Of a stretch of DNA of 64,000 nt, positions 53,660 through 62,901 are shown one piece after another. The DNA is from Paraburkholderia sp. FT54. Lineage in GTDB: Bacteria > Pseudomonadota > Gammaproteobacteria > Burkholderiales > Burkholderiaceae. The position numbers and the translations under genes are program-made. Under the pieces are notes generated by a model. It saw only the letters and a program-made list of their open reading frames with translations. It searched no databases and was not told the origin of the DNA. Location of the stretch: contig NZ_CP134196.1 of the NCBI RefSeq assembly GCF_031585635.1, positions 186,001-250,000 of the forward strand. Reading direction: 5' to 3'. The stretch's first letter is position 1; each line of letters begins with the position of its first letter.

Positions 53660-54245
53660 CTGTCGCCCTCCGCCGTCTCCTCAGAATACACCGACGACTT
53701 TTGAATACGACCGGATGTCCTGCTTGACGCTATCCAGGTGGGTGTGGGCATCCCGCAATATCGGCATGACCTTTCAATTTACCGCTTCCGCGTATCGGTA
53801 GCTTTGCCACGGGCGGCTTGTCTCGCGAGAGCGGTCGACCGCAAATCGATTTCGACGGACGGTTCATGGCCGGCTGCTGTCTCATGCGAATGCATACACC
53901 GCTCGATCTTGCACGGCGATGATCGCACCGTTGATGAAGAAGACGCTCTAGTCTCGCGATTACGCGCACTGTATGTAGTGGTCGTCGTCAATCTGTACGC
54001 ATCAGTCCAATGACCTGGCCGGGCTTACTGTGCCGGCTTGTGGCGTAGTGCGGCATAGTGCGACCTCTCAGGTTTTGGCACGGCCCCGGAAATGATTGCT
54101 GCTGGGCATCAGGCAGAGTGCGGCTATGAACGGGCGCAGCATTGGCTGCGCCCGCAGGATTACAGACTCGTCGAGACGATACGTAGACCGGCCCCATGCC
54201 GGTCACGTGGCATGGGGCGGGCATCCGGTCTAACTTCCGCGTACG
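53660..54245. other. Intergenic with two hairpins
   Basis: No gene recognised. Two stem-loops are visible: 54131-54154 (10-bp stem, loop ATTG) and 54191-54218 (GCCCCATGCC / GGCATGGGGC, 8-base loop). Neither has a T-run. The second is 28 bases after the stop of the leftward dehydrogenase operon and may protect or end its transcript. The promoter of the giant kinase must lie near 53700. Confidence 0.45.
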
Positions 54246-55559
54246 TTAGCGCTTCGGCGCAGCGCCGAGGCTTGCAACCGGTATTGCGGCGCGCACCTTG
54301 GCGACCTGTGTCGCGGTGACGGGCGAGGCGTGATTCCCCCAGCTAGAACGCAACAGAGTTAATACGTTCGCTACCTCGGCATCCGACAACCGCCAACCAT
54401 ACGGCGGCATCGTGAACTGGGCGGGTGCCGCCTTCGTCGCCGGCGTGCTGCTACCGGCGAGCACGATGTGGATCAGCGACGTCGGATCGCCGCCAGTCAC
54501 CACAGGATTAAGCGCGAGCGCCGGAAATACCGACGCATACCCCTTTCCGTCCGACCGGTGGCATGCGGCACAGCTATTGAGGTACGTATCGGCACCCGGT
54601 CTCGTCACATCGCCCGAATGCAACGCGGTGCTGATTGCTGCGTCATACGCTGGGCGGACTTCGCCCTTCGTTCCCGGCAACGACTTGAGGTATTTTGCGA
54701 TCGCGGTCCGGTCGGCATCCGTCATGTACTGGGTGCTGTGCTGGACAACGTCGGTCATGCCACCAAACGCAGCGGTGCGGTCGGTCGCGCCCGATTTCAG
54801 GAACGTCTCAAGATCGGCCTCGCTCCAGGCGCCGAGACCAGTCGCCGGGTCACCGCGGAGGTCGGTGGCGATCCAGTTATCGATCTGGCCGCCTCCAGAC
54901 AAAAACGTAGAGCCCTGTTGCGCAGTGAGGGCGAGTTCCTGCATGCCTACACCGCGCGGTGTGTGGCATGCGCTGCAGTGCGCAAGGCCCTCCACCAGAT
55001 AGGCGCCGCGCGCAATCACGGGGTCGGTGCCCGGCGGCGGGCTGCTCGCCTCGACCTTCGGTGCAAAAGCCCAGCGCCATAAGGTTAGGGGCCAGCGCAT
55101 CGACATCGGCCATGCGATTCCTTCGGCGTGGTCCGACTGGGAAACTGGCGCGACGCCGTGCATGAAGTACGCGTATAGCGCGCGCATATCCTCGTCATGT
55201 ACGTGCGCATAGGAGGGATACGGCATCGCGGGATACAGCGTGTAGCCTTGCTTCGAAATACCGTGGCGCACGGCACGCTCAAAGTCTTCGTACGTATACC
55301 TGCCGATACCGGTTGCGGTGTCGGGCGTGATGTTGGTCGAATAGATCGTGCCGATGGGCGACTGGATTGGCAATCCGCCAGCAAACGGCTTGCTGCTGTT
55401 TGCCGTGTGGCACGCGACACAATCACCGACCCGAGCAAGATACTCGCCGCGCCGCACCAGTTGCTGTGTCGCATCGTCTGCCAGCGCGACGGTACTCATC
55501 ACCTGCGCGAAAGCGCCGAGCGCCAGTGCTGCGCCCCATTTCAGTACAGATCTCTTCAT
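54246..55559 (-). CDS. Triheme cytochrome c subunit of GMC dehydrogenase
   Basis: A 437-residue periplasmic, membrane-attached cytochrome c that takes electrons from the flavoprotein to the respiratory chain. A signal peptide ('GAALALGAFAQVMSTVALA') is followed by three CXXCH haem sites: 'CVACH' (47-51), 'CSACH' (195-199) and 'CAACH' (330-334). Axial-Met segments such as 'YPAMPYPSYAHVHDEDMRAL' are visible. This is the architecture of gluconate, 2-keto-gluconate, sorbitol and alcohol dehydrogenase cytochrome subunits. It starts at ATG 55559, eleven bases after the flavoprotein stop. The longer frame to 56096 overlaps that gene and is not used. Confidence 0.92.
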   Translation of the reverse strand: MKRSVLKWGAALALGAFAQVMSTVALADDATQQLVRRGEYLARVGDCVACHTANSSKPFAGGLPIQSPIGTIYSTNITPDTATGIGRYTYEDFERAVRHGISKQGYTLYPAMPYPSYAHVHDEDMRALYAYFMHGVAPVSQSDHAEGIAWPMSMRWPLTLWRWAFAPKVEASSPPPGTDPVIARGAYLVEGLAHCSACHTPRGVGMQELALTAQQGSTFLSGGGQIDNWIATDLRGDPATGLGAWSEADLETFLKSGATDRTAAFGGMTDVVQHSTQYMTDADRTAIAKYLKSLPGTKGEVRPAYDAAISTALHSGDVTRPGADTYLNSCAACHRSDGKGYASVFPALALNPVVTGGDPTSLIHIVLAGSSTPATKAAPAQFTMPPYGWRLSDAEVANVLTLLRSSWGNHASPVTATQVAKVRAAIPVASLGAAPKR

Positions 55560-55570
55560 GATTTCCAAGC

Positions 55571-57349
55571 CTATGCTGACACCAGCGGTCCAGGGTTGCT
55601 CAGATATTTTTCGCGGATAGCCTTCGCGGACCAATAAGCGAGCGCGCCTACCAGCCCCGTCGGGTTGTAGCCGATGTTCTGCGGAAACGCCGAGGAACCC
55701 GTGACAAACACGTTGTGCACGTCCCAGCTCTGCAAATACCGGTTGACCGCGCTTGTCTTGGGGTCGGTGCCCATGATGACGCCGCCGGTCGTATGCGTGG
55801 TCTGGTATTGACGCACGTCGTAGTGGTCGCCCGGCTGGCGTATCAGCAGCGAATGCGTCTTCGGGTTCATCGCCTTGACGACTTCGAGTGCGCGGTCGGT
55901 CACGAAACGCGACATCTTGTATTCGTTGTCGTGCCAGTCGAACGTCATCCGCAGCAGCGGTTGTCCCCACGAATCGCGATAGGTCGGGTCGAGGTCGAGA
56001 TAGCGATCGCGGTACGACATCACGGAACCGTGCGTCACCACGTTCGTCGTGTGCAGGTAGCTGTCCTTGGCTGCCCGCTTCCACTGCGCGCCCCACGCCG
56101 GCGTACCCGGCGGTACCGAGAGTTGCTGGATCGGCCGCCCGCCGGTCTGTCCACCGATGATGTACGCACCGCCGACGAAGCCATGCGGCCCGTGGTCGAA
56201 GTGATCGGAGTTGAAATCGTCAACGATCTGCGAGCCACCAGAGCCTGCGGCGATGAACGGGTTGATCGGCACGTTCTTGTCGAAGAAGACCGACATCGAA
56301 CTCATCATCTGATACGCAAAGTTCTTGCCGATCGTGCCTTCTTGCGACACCGGGTCGTACGGCTTGCCGATACCGGACAGTAGCATCAGCCGCACGTTGT
56401 GGAACTGGAACGCCGCGACAATCACCATGTTGGCCGGCTGCTCGACTTCCTGGCCTTGCGCATCTATATAGGTGACGCCCGTCGCGCGCTTACCGGTCGA
56501 ATCGAGATTGACCTTGAGGACTTCGCTGCGGGTGCGCAATTCGAAATTCTTGCGCTTCATCAGTACTGGCAGAATGGTCGTCTGCGGCATCGCCTTCGAG
56601 TAAAGGAAACAGCCGAAACGTTCGCAGAATCCACACAGGTTGCAGGGGCCCAGACGTACGCCATAGGGGTTTGTATAAGGGCGCGACGAGTTAGCCGAGG
56701 GCTGTGGAAACGGATGGTAGCCGACTTCTTTTGCTGCCTTTGCGAACAGGGTCGCCGGGTAGGTATCGGCGACAGCCGGGTTCGGATACTCGCTTGTGCG
56801 GCGACCCTCGAACGGATTGCCCCCGGGCACGATCGTGCCGTTCAGGTTGCCGGCTTTGCCCGATGTACCGCACACGCGTTCGAACTGATCGAAGAACGGT
56901 TCCAGTTCGTCGTACGTGACGCCGTAATCCTGGATCGTCATGTCCTTCGGCAGGAAATTGCGGCCGTAGCGCGACTCCATGTGGGTACGCAACATCAGGT
57001 CTTCTGGCGACGGCCGGTAGTGCTGGCCGTTCCAGTGCACGCCCGCGCCACCGACGCCGTCGCCAAGCAGGAACGACGCGTATTGCCGGTAGGGCAGCGC
57101 GGTATCGCCGATGTTGTGGCGCACCGTCACGGTGTTGTCGGCGAGGCGCTGGAACAGCTCGCCGCGAATCCCGTAAGCGAGTTCGTCGACGATCTTCGGA
57201 TAGGTGAAGTCGGGTGACGTGTCACGGTAAGCACCGCGCTCGAGCGCGACGACATCAAGCCCCGCGTCGGTGAGCTCCATGCCCATGATCGCCCCGGTCC
57301 AGCCGAAGCCGATGATGACGGCATCGACTGGCTTCTTCTTGATAGCCAT
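55571..57349 (-). CDS. GMC-type FAD dehydrogenase, large subunit
   Basis: A 592-residue flavoprotein, probably oxidising a sugar, sugar acid or polyol in the periplasm. The FAD-binding Rossmann motif is 'GFGWTG' (14-19), followed by 'VVALERG'. 'GDGVGGAGVHWNGQHYRPSP' is the GMC signature. A Cys cluster 'CNLCGFCERFGC' near residue 240 probably holds the 3Fe-4S cluster known from FAD-dependent glucose and gluconate dehydrogenases. The catalytic His is in 'QTTHTTGGVIMGTD', and 'NIGYNPTGLVGALAYW' is the C-terminal motif. There is no own signal; it is exported with the Tat-signal subunit. The ribosome site is AAGGAA. Confidence 0.92.
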   Translation of the reverse strand: MAIKKKPVDAVIIGFGWTGAIMGMELTDAGLDVVALERGAYRDTSPDFTYPKIVDELAYGIRGELFQRLADNTVTVRHNIGDTALPYRQYASFLLGDGVGGAGVHWNGQHYRPSPEDLMLRTHMESRYGRNFLPKDMTIQDYGVTYDELEPFFDQFERVCGTSGKAGNLNGTIVPGGNPFEGRRTSEYPNPAVADTYPATLFAKAAKEVGYHPFPQPSANSSRPYTNPYGVRLGPCNLCGFCERFGCFLYSKAMPQTTILPVLMKRKNFELRTRSEVLKVNLDSTGKRATGVTYIDAQGQEVEQPANMVIVAAFQFHNVRLMLLSGIGKPYDPVSQEGTIGKNFAYQMMSSMSVFFDKNVPINPFIAAGSGGSQIVDDFNSDHFDHGPHGFVGGAYIIGGQTGGRPIQQLSVPPGTPAWGAQWKRAAKDSYLHTTNVVTHGSVMSYRDRYLDLDPTYRDSWGQPLLRMTFDWHDNEYKMSRFVTDRALEVVKAMNPKTHSLLIRQPGDHYDVRQYQTTHTTGGVIMGTDPKTSAVNRYLQSWDVHNVFVTGSSAFPQNIGYNPTGLVGALAYWSAKAIREKYLSNPGPLVSA

Positions 57350-57421
57350 GTAATTCCTTCAAATGCTGTGTAGTCTGCTTGCGCGTTCTTCTGGGCAATA
57401 GCGGCAACTCCCGCATGGGAC

Positions 57422-58147
57422 TTACGCCTTTTCGCCCGAGATTGAAACGGGGCCGAGCGGATAGGTCTTGCCCGGCTGGTCGACCCAGTCCATGAAGTCG
57501 GCACGTGCACCGGGAAAGCCGATCATCTTCCAGCTACCCATGTGCTTGTTGCCGCCGTAAATGGGATCGGCAAAATAGCCTTCCTTGGTATTTGCGAGCA
57601 GCGTCGTGAAGAAGATGGCCGCGGGGACCGCCTCCAGTTCTGCTTTGCCGGATTCGAGCTGATGAAGTACCGCATCGCGGGTCGGGCCGTCGAGGGCGGC
57701 GAATGTGTTGCCGTGCGTCTTGCGGCAAAAGTCGTCGATCGACGTAATCGCGGCACGGTAAAGTTCTCGCGGTGTCAAACGCAACTGGTAACCGAGCGTC
57801 GGTTCACCGTCCGTTTTGAAAGGGCCTCGCATGTACCAGAATGCGCCTCGTCCATAGGGCGCTTCCATCTGACGGTCGATGAATTCGGGCACACCCAGTT
57901 CCACCCCACCGGGGCCGTCATCATTCGACGGGATCAGACGGTCGACCGCCGCATTGATGAAGGCCCATTCGGCTGGATGGAAGTAGCGTGGCTGATAGAG
58001 TACTTCCGGCGCTGGTGCATCGGCTGCGCGCCCCTGATTCGACAACGCGATCGTCGCGGCGCCGCCCGTGAGCGAGACGGCGGGCACGATTGCCAGCGTC
58101 TTGCGCAAGAAAGCTCGCCGATGGGTCGGCGGTTTTTCAGTGGACAT
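57422..58147 (-). CDS. Gluconate 2-dehydrogenase subunit 3 family, Tat signal
   Basis: A 241-residue small subunit that accompanies GMC dehydrogenases. The twin-arginine signal is 'HRRAFLRKTLAIVPAVSLTG'. The mature domain begins 'FHPAEWAFINAAVDRLIPSN' and includes 'GVELGVPEFIDRQMEAPYGR' and 'GYFADPIYGGNKHMGSWKMI', all family motifs. It carries the folded flavoprotein across the membrane by the Tat route. Its start lies inside the 3' end of the upstream unknown gene (11-base overlap), and the flavoprotein follows after 72 bases. Confidence 0.92.
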   Translation of the reverse strand: MSTEKPPTHRRAFLRKTLAIVPAVSLTGGAATIALSNQGRAADAPAPEVLYQPRYFHPAEWAFINAAVDRLIPSNDDGPGGVELGVPEFIDRQMEAPYGRGAFWYMRGPFKTDGEPTLGYQLRLTPRELYRAAITSIDDFCRKTHGNTFAALDGPTRDAVLHQLESGKAELEAVPAAIFFTTLLANTKEGYFADPIYGGNKHMGSWKMIGFPGARADFMDWVDQPGKTYPLGPVSISGEKA

Positions 58148-58712
58148 TGGAGTTCCTGTTGGCTTGAATGGTTAGCGACGGAATCGCGAGCAATGCTTGG
58201 CGGCTTTTCGGAGATACTAGGAGCGGGACGGACAGAGGCGCTGTATGCGTAGGCTTTGGCAGCCTGGCCGCGCGTCGGAAATAGCGCATTAATGGCGGCT
58301 GTACATCGCGTTCCAGTCGGCCGAATTGGCGAGCGATCGATGCCAGCCGCTCGCACCATTCCCAAGGGCCAAATACGTCGTGGACGTTCTGCAGACAACT
58401 GAGCAATTCGACGGCCAGCGGATCGGACACATTGATGCGCGAGCGCAGCAACGCGCGCTTGAGCGCGGCGACACCGATATCAATGTAAGCCGACACGTTC
58501 TCCGGTGGTTTCGCGATGTAGCGGACGGGCACGCCTTCCATCGCCGTCATGTAGTCGCGCGGCTTAATGAAACTGCCGACCGGACAGCCACCGCAGTAAC
58601 CCCGATATGCGCCGCCACCACGGGGTAGCAAGGAGGCTTGCGCCTGGCCGAACAGACGCTGCACGGCGTGGTTAAAGATCTCCTGATGTGTCAGGAAGCC
58701 GAGGCTTTTCAT
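58137..58712 (-). CDS. Unknown first gene of the dehydrogenase operon
   Basis: A 191-residue protein with no domain I recognise. The N-terminus is 'MKSLGFLTHQEIFNHAVQRL'. A Gly/Cys segment 'YRGYCGGCPVGSFIKPRDY' has two Cys in a CXXC pattern, and the mid-part is helical ('ALKRALLRSRINVSDPLAVE'). There is no signal peptide. I start at ATG 58712, since AAGGAG is six bases upstream; an ATG at 58718 would be too close to it. Translation overlaps the Tat-signal subunit, so it is the first gene of the operon. It could be a chaperone or regulator of the dehydrogenase, but this is only context. Confidence 0.6.
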   Translation of the reverse strand: MKSLGFLTHQEIFNHAVQRLFGQAQASLLPRGGGAYRGYCGGCPVGSFIKPRDYMTAMEGVPVRYIAKPPENVSAYIDIGVAALKRALLRSRINVSDPLAVELLSCLQNVHDVFGPWEWCERLASIARQFGRLERDVQPPLMRYFRRAARLPKPTHTAPLSVPLLVSPKSRQALLAIPSLTIQANRNSNVH

Positions 58713-59029
58713 GCTCATCTCCTTGCACCCTGCGCAGCGGCCAATCGTTGATCATCGAGCAACCTGCGCTTTCAGTATCGAACGTCGGCGCCGGCGCGAC
58801 AGGGCTGCCGCGAACACATACGACGCGTTGTTTTGACGAACCTCGATTTGGCTCAAAGCGACCTGCGCGGGTCAGACGCGGAGGCGTATCACGTTACCGC
58901 ATCGGGTATGGGCTTACATTACAACCGCGACCGGAATTGGGCTATTACACGGAAGTCAGGAAGGCCCCTACGGCGGGATATACCAGCACCGCCTTTAGCG
59001 TTGCCTGGATATACCGGCGTATAGCCCGT

Positions 59030-59335
59030 CAGAGATTCGATAGCCGTTGCGTAGCTTCGCAGTTGGTCGGTCACGATCTTGCGGGGTGCCTCAGCATACG
59101 AGGCAAGCACGCGCTTGAAAATCGTTTGGCTGCAGCCTTGTCGCGGCGCTTCTGTAGCTTGTGTAGCACGATATCGAGCTCGGCATCGTGCTCGGCATCG
59201 TGCTGATCGACGGCACGCCACAACAGGTAGCGGTAAGCTTCGCCTTGTGGATTGCATCGCATCGATTCTGAAAAGCTCAGCCCCACTTCGCGAAAAAGCG
59301 GACTTGACTCCGCTACCGGCCACCGAGGATGAAGC
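59030..59335 (-). pseudogene. IS6-family transposase relic (central part)
   Basis: The minus strand reads 'YRYLLWRAVDQHDAEHDAEL', 'DIVLHKLQKRRDKAAAKRF', and in the next frame 'FKRVLASYAEAPRKIVTDQL', then 'RSYATA'. This is the middle of an IS6-type DDE domain: 'LWRAVD' with the first/second Asp region and 'VTDKLRSY'. At least one frameshift is present and both ends are missing. Confidence 0.7.
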
Positions 59336-59569
59336 ACGCGCGTACGTCTCGACATTATGTTGGAGGCCAATAGTCCGCATGCATCCACTCCTTCATCTAT
59401 TCACAGTCGTCTGGTTGTTTGGGAATTGGGAGGCCTTTTGGCTCGTTGTCGAACGAGCCCTAGGGCAGCGCTGCGCACCTGACAGCGACCTGACAGATCT
59501 TCGCTGTGAGGATAGGAACGCAGCTTACCGGCAGAAATTGGGAGACGTGATGGCGGAAGAATCGCGGCT

Positions 59570-59926
59570 TCAATGCGCGTTCAAAAGGCGTCGTACCATT
59601 CCTAGCAGCGTGTCCATGGGCACGGGCTTTATCAAAAAACTGTCCCATTCTCCTGCATCCGAGTGGTCCAATTTTTCAGAGCTGGTGAGAATGACCGGAA
59701 TTCGCGAGAATTCTGGCCCTGACTTGATGTGACGGAAAAACTCAACGCCGCCCGCTATTGGCATAGACCGGTCTGTGATGATGAGGTCGGGCTTTCTTCC
59801 GTTGGCGGAGAAAAGCGCCTGATGACCATTGATGGCTGTCAGAACTAGATAGCCTTCCAATTGAAGGACACGTTTCCACGCGGTCACGATGATGGGTTCA
59901 TCCTCCACGATAAGAATGGTTTTCAT
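59570..59926 (-). CDS. Single-domain response regulator
   Basis: A 118-residue CheY-like receiver without an output domain. The acidic pocket is in 'MKTILIVEDEPIIV', the phospho-acceptor Asp51/52 in 'PDLIITDRSMPIAGG', the conserved Thr/Ser in 'PVILTSSEK', and the Lys in 'SFLIKPVPMDT'. AGGATG lies six bases upstream of ATG 59926. It is not next to a kinase; the two hybrid-type kinases in the window lack receivers, so it could serve one of them, but that is inference. Confidence 0.88.
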   Translation of the reverse strand: MKTILIVEDEPIIVTAWKRVLQLEGYLVLTAINGHQALFSANGRKPDLIITDRSMPIAGGVEFFRHIKSGPEFSRIPVILTSSEKLDHSDAGEWDSFLIKPVPMDTLLGMVRRLLNAH

Positions 59927-60239
59927 TTTTGCATCCTGTGAGAATCTAGGAGCGCCGGCATCGTATTCAACATGCCTCGGCCTGACTGCCGCTCGCGAGT
60001 TGCTAATGCATCGGTCAGGCAAATACGATGGGTCATCAATCTCGGTAAGGAATGAGGTCTCGTAATCTCTCACCTTCGATTGCTGGATGCATGTTGCGGA
60101 AACGTCGACAGCACGGCCACAGATATCGAGTCCATGAGGCCGTTAAATTGGGAAGCGACCGGCGAGGCAACCCAAAAGACGACGATGTCAACGGCCCGCG
60201 CAGCGAGCTTGTGCTGACGCGACCGCGAGCCCTGTTTAG
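59927..60239. other. Intergenic, nothing recognised
   Basis: About 310 bases between the receiver gene and repeat copy B; its promoter should be here. Confidence 0.35.
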
Positions 60240-60338
60240 GTAAGAGAAGAGTAAGGTTCTATGAAAGGCGAATCTACTCTACAGATGGATACGCTGACAC
60301 CACGTTAGCGTATCTCGTCTATACGTTGGTATCGTCGC
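60240..60338. repeat. ~98-bp non-coding repeat, copy B
   Basis: Best-formed copy. It has AAGAGAAGAGTAAGG, GAATCTACTCTAC, then the dyad GATACGCT-N11-AGCGTATC (two perfect 8-base arms), then CTATACG. Copies A and C align along the whole length. Confidence 0.65.
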
Positions 60339-60624
60339 AGTGCACACTATTCGTTCAGCTCGAGGAAGCGTGATAACACGTGTTCGGAGATATTTTCGAG
60401 TGAAGCAACGACAACTGGCGACGGCTTGGCAACGCCAGTGGTCGGGAGCAGTTAATAAACCTGCATCACGTGTTGACAGGCCGAGCGCATGTCCTGCCGA
60501 AGGTCGTGATGGAGGGCTGCGGTGACAGAACCCTCGCGCAATAGCTGCGCCTTCTCCCTGTGCGACAGGTCGCGAAACGCCTCACTTGCGCTAGACTGGT
60601 TCGAGCAACCGGAGGGAGACTTGG

Positions 60625-60897
60625 ATGATACGCAAGACGCTCAATGCCTCGCAGCTTCAGCAGGAGGTCAACCGGCGAATCCATCGACTGCAGGAAATTG
60701 TCGAGGATGGCGTGAAGATTCGTGTGCCGCGGCCGCAGTTGCAAGAGGTTGACAAGACAGGCTGCAACTGGAACATGACTCACTTCGGCAATGCGGTCGG
60801 CTTCGAGCGCGACATTGAGGGCGTGCTCAAGGCGGTGCGTGCGGAATACAATCTCAATACCGAAGTGAAAGACACCTGCAACCCGTTTGCGGACTAA
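60625..60897 (+). CDS. Small hypothetical protein
   Basis: A 90-residue protein starting 'MIRKTLNASQLQQEVNRRIH', then 'RLQEIVEDGVKIRVPRPQLQ', ending 'VRAEYNLNTEVKD'. The first half is helical with coiled-coil character. The ribosome site GGAGGGAGA fits. I know similar uncharacterised small proteins in Burkholderia but cannot name a function. It lies 290 bases after repeat copy B, in the same direction as that sequence is written. Confidence 0.7.
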   Translation: MIRKTLNASQLQQEVNRRIHRLQEIVEDGVKIRVPRPQLQEVDKTGCNWNMTHFGNAVGFERDIEGVLKAVRAEYNLNTEVKDTCNPFAD

Positions 60898-61001
60898 CCT
60901 TCTCGGCGTCGCCTTCTTCCGGCCCTAAGGGACGCTCGATGTGAATGAGGCCACGACGCCTGTCGAGCTGTCGTGACGTCATTAGGCCAAGCCCGAAGTG
61001 A

Positions 61002-62306
61002 TTAGGTGCTTACCCGCTCACGCGGTTGGAAAAGCGCAAGACACGCGCCGGCAAAAAGCGCTGCCGCGATGACGTATATGCCGGCGTTGGTACTGTTTGT
61101 CGCGTCCTTCATCCAGCCCACGATGGTGGGGCTGACAAAACCCGCGAGGTTGCCCACTGAGTTTATCAGTCCGATGCCGGCTGCTGCTGCACCGCCGCCC
61201 AGCATGGCGCTCGGCCACGCCCAGAAGACCGGCATCGTTGCGAGTACCCCTGCTGTACCCAGGGAGAGCGCCACCATAGCGAGTCCAACGTTGGAGCCAA
61301 AGATGGTGGCGGCCAGCAGCCCGGCGCTTGCCATAAGTCCGGCTGCCGCGAAGTGCCAGCGGCGCTCGCGCAGACGGTCGGCGCTTCGCGCGATCAGCAG
61401 CATCGCGACTATGGCACAGCCATAGGGAATGGCCGTCAGCATGCCGATGTCCAGCGCATCCTTGACGCCTGCGGCCTTGATGAGCGTTGGCAGATAGAAG
61501 CCCACGCCATAGAGACCCATCATGCAGCAGAAGTAAATCGCTGCCATGAACCACACGCGACCGTTGCCGAGGACACTTCCTACCGTGGCGTGCAGCTTTC
61601 CAACACCGTCCTGCGCAATCTTCTCCTCAAGAAGCTTCTTCTCGGGTTCCGTGAGCCACTTTGCGGCGCGAATTCCGTTCGGCAGATAGATGAGCGTGAT
61701 GACGCCAAGAACGATGGAGGGGATGGCTTCCAGCAGGAAGAGCCACTGCCAGTTTGCGAGGCCATGCACGCCATTGAATGCCTGCATAATCCACCCCGAC
61801 AGCGGGCCGCCGATGACCCCTGCAACGGGGATGCCGATCATGAACAGCGCATTGACACGACTGCGGCGCTCGGCCGGATACCAGTAGGTCAGGTAGAGAA
61901 CGATACCGGGGAAGAAGCCGGCTTCGGCAATGCCAAGCAAAAAGCGCAATACATAAAACGAGGTTGGCGTTGACACGTAAAGCGTGGCGGACGAAATAAC
62001 CGCCCATGTAATCATGATTCGACTAATCCAGACCCGGGCGCCGAAGCGATGCATCAGCACATTGCTGGGAACTTCGAAGAAGAAATACCCGATAAAGAAA
62101 ATGCCGGCGCCGAGACCATAGACCGTGTCGCTGAACTTCAAGTCGCTGAGCATCTGCAGTTTTGCAAAACCGACGTTGACGCGGTCAAGGTAAGCGGCGA
62201 CGTAGCAGAGAAACAGAAAGGGCAGAAGGCGCCAGGTGACTTTGGAGTAAGCGAGGGATTCCAACTTGTCCCGGTCGATACTGGGATTCAGAATTGTAGC
62301 GTTCAT
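61002..62306 (-). CDS. MFS transporter, anion:cation symporter type
   Basis: A 434-residue inner-membrane transporter of the major facilitator superfamily, ACS group (phthalate, tartrate, hexuronate and related acids). Twelve hydrophobic segments are visible. The loop 2-3 motif is modified to 'HRFGARVWISRIMITWAVIS' and 'FLLGIAEAGFFPGIVLYLTY' is the ACS signature; 'WYPAERRSRVNALFMIGIPV' follows. A charged central loop ('EPEKKLLEEKIAQDG') separates the halves. The start ATG 62306 has only a weak ribosome site. No catabolic enzyme adjoins, so the substrate is unknown. Confidence 0.9.
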   Translation of the reverse strand: MNATILNPSIDRDKLESLAYSKVTWRLLPFLFLCYVAAYLDRVNVGFAKLQMLSDLKFSDTVYGLGAGIFFIGYFFFEVPSNVLMHRFGARVWISRIMITWAVISSATLYVSTPTSFYVLRFLLGIAEAGFFPGIVLYLTYWYPAERRSRVNALFMIGIPVAGVIGGPLSGWIMQAFNGVHGLANWQWLFLLEAIPSIVLGVITLIYLPNGIRAAKWLTEPEKKLLEEKIAQDGVGKLHATVGSVLGNGRVWFMAAIYFCCMMGLYGVGFYLPTLIKAAGVKDALDIGMLTAIPYGCAIVAMLLIARSADRLRERRWHFAAAGLMASAGLLAATIFGSNVGLAMVALSLGTAGVLATMPVFWAWPSAMLGGGAAAAGIGLINSVGNLAGFVSPTIVGWMKDATNSTNAGIYVIAAALFAGACLALFQPRERVST

Positions 62307-62682
62307 TGTCTCGTAATGCTTTGGAAGTTATCTGTATGCACCCTCAGGTCGTGCGAGGACCGCAATTGCCAGACGCGAATCCGGCAGCATACTGAAGAAT
62401 TCGATTTCACGCTGTCTGTCTCGTGAAAGGTCAATGTCGAATCGCCAACGCAAGCGAGCAGCGAACCCATCCAGACGCGGACGCTTTGCCGAACGACACG
62501 ACAGCTTGGGTGAGTGCCCGGGCGTCTTCGTCTTCTTCGATATTGCCGACGAAGGACTTGTCAATCTTTAGCGTGCTGATGGGAAACCGCTAATGTACGC
62601 AAGATTGGCGTAACCGGTCCAGAAATCGTCTGGTACGACCTCTGCCCATACCTCAACCCGCCGCCAGTCCAGAGATTGCGCG
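62307..62682. other. Upstream region of the MFS gene
   Basis: No gene recognised. GTACGC-N7-GGCGTAACC at about 62597-62617 resembles the dyad in the ~98-bp repeats and could be a regulator site. Confidence 0.35.
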
Positions 62683-62901
62683 TTACAGCGACTCAACGGC
62701 TTCGAGTCGCGCTTGCGCTATCTGCGCAATCTGGCCGGGGTGATGGCAATGGTATGCGCCGAACAGCTGTGAGCATAGCTGGGCCAGTGAAACCAGGTCT
62801 ACGGCCTGATCTCCATGCTCTACTTCGCGCGCGTTGAGTACGTCATCGAGAACTGGAGCGAGACGGCGCAATCGTACAAACGTGCTGGCGTCTAGTTTCA
62901 T
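62683..62901 (-). CDS. Small hypothetical protein
   Basis: A 72-residue protein, 'MKLDASTFVRLRRLAPVLDD', then 'LNAREVEHGDQAVDLVSLAQ', ending 'QIAQARLEAVESL'. Entirely helical in appearance, with no membrane segment or signal. A strong ribosome site (AGGAGATTC) supports it. No family recognised. Confidence 0.55.
   Translation of the reverse strand: MKLDASTFVRLRRLAPVLDDVLNAREVEHGDQAVDLVSLAQLCSQLFGAYHCHHPGQIAQIAQARLEAVESL

Noticed and set aside
54131..54218. Two hairpins considered as a terminator pair or an attachment site.
   Set aside because: No T-run, no duplicate sequence elsewhere in the window; kept only as stem-loops.
55715..57217. Long open frames on the plus strand opposite the GMC dehydrogenase.
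   Set aside because: They mirror codon bias of the real gene; the minus-strand protein has all catalytic motifs.
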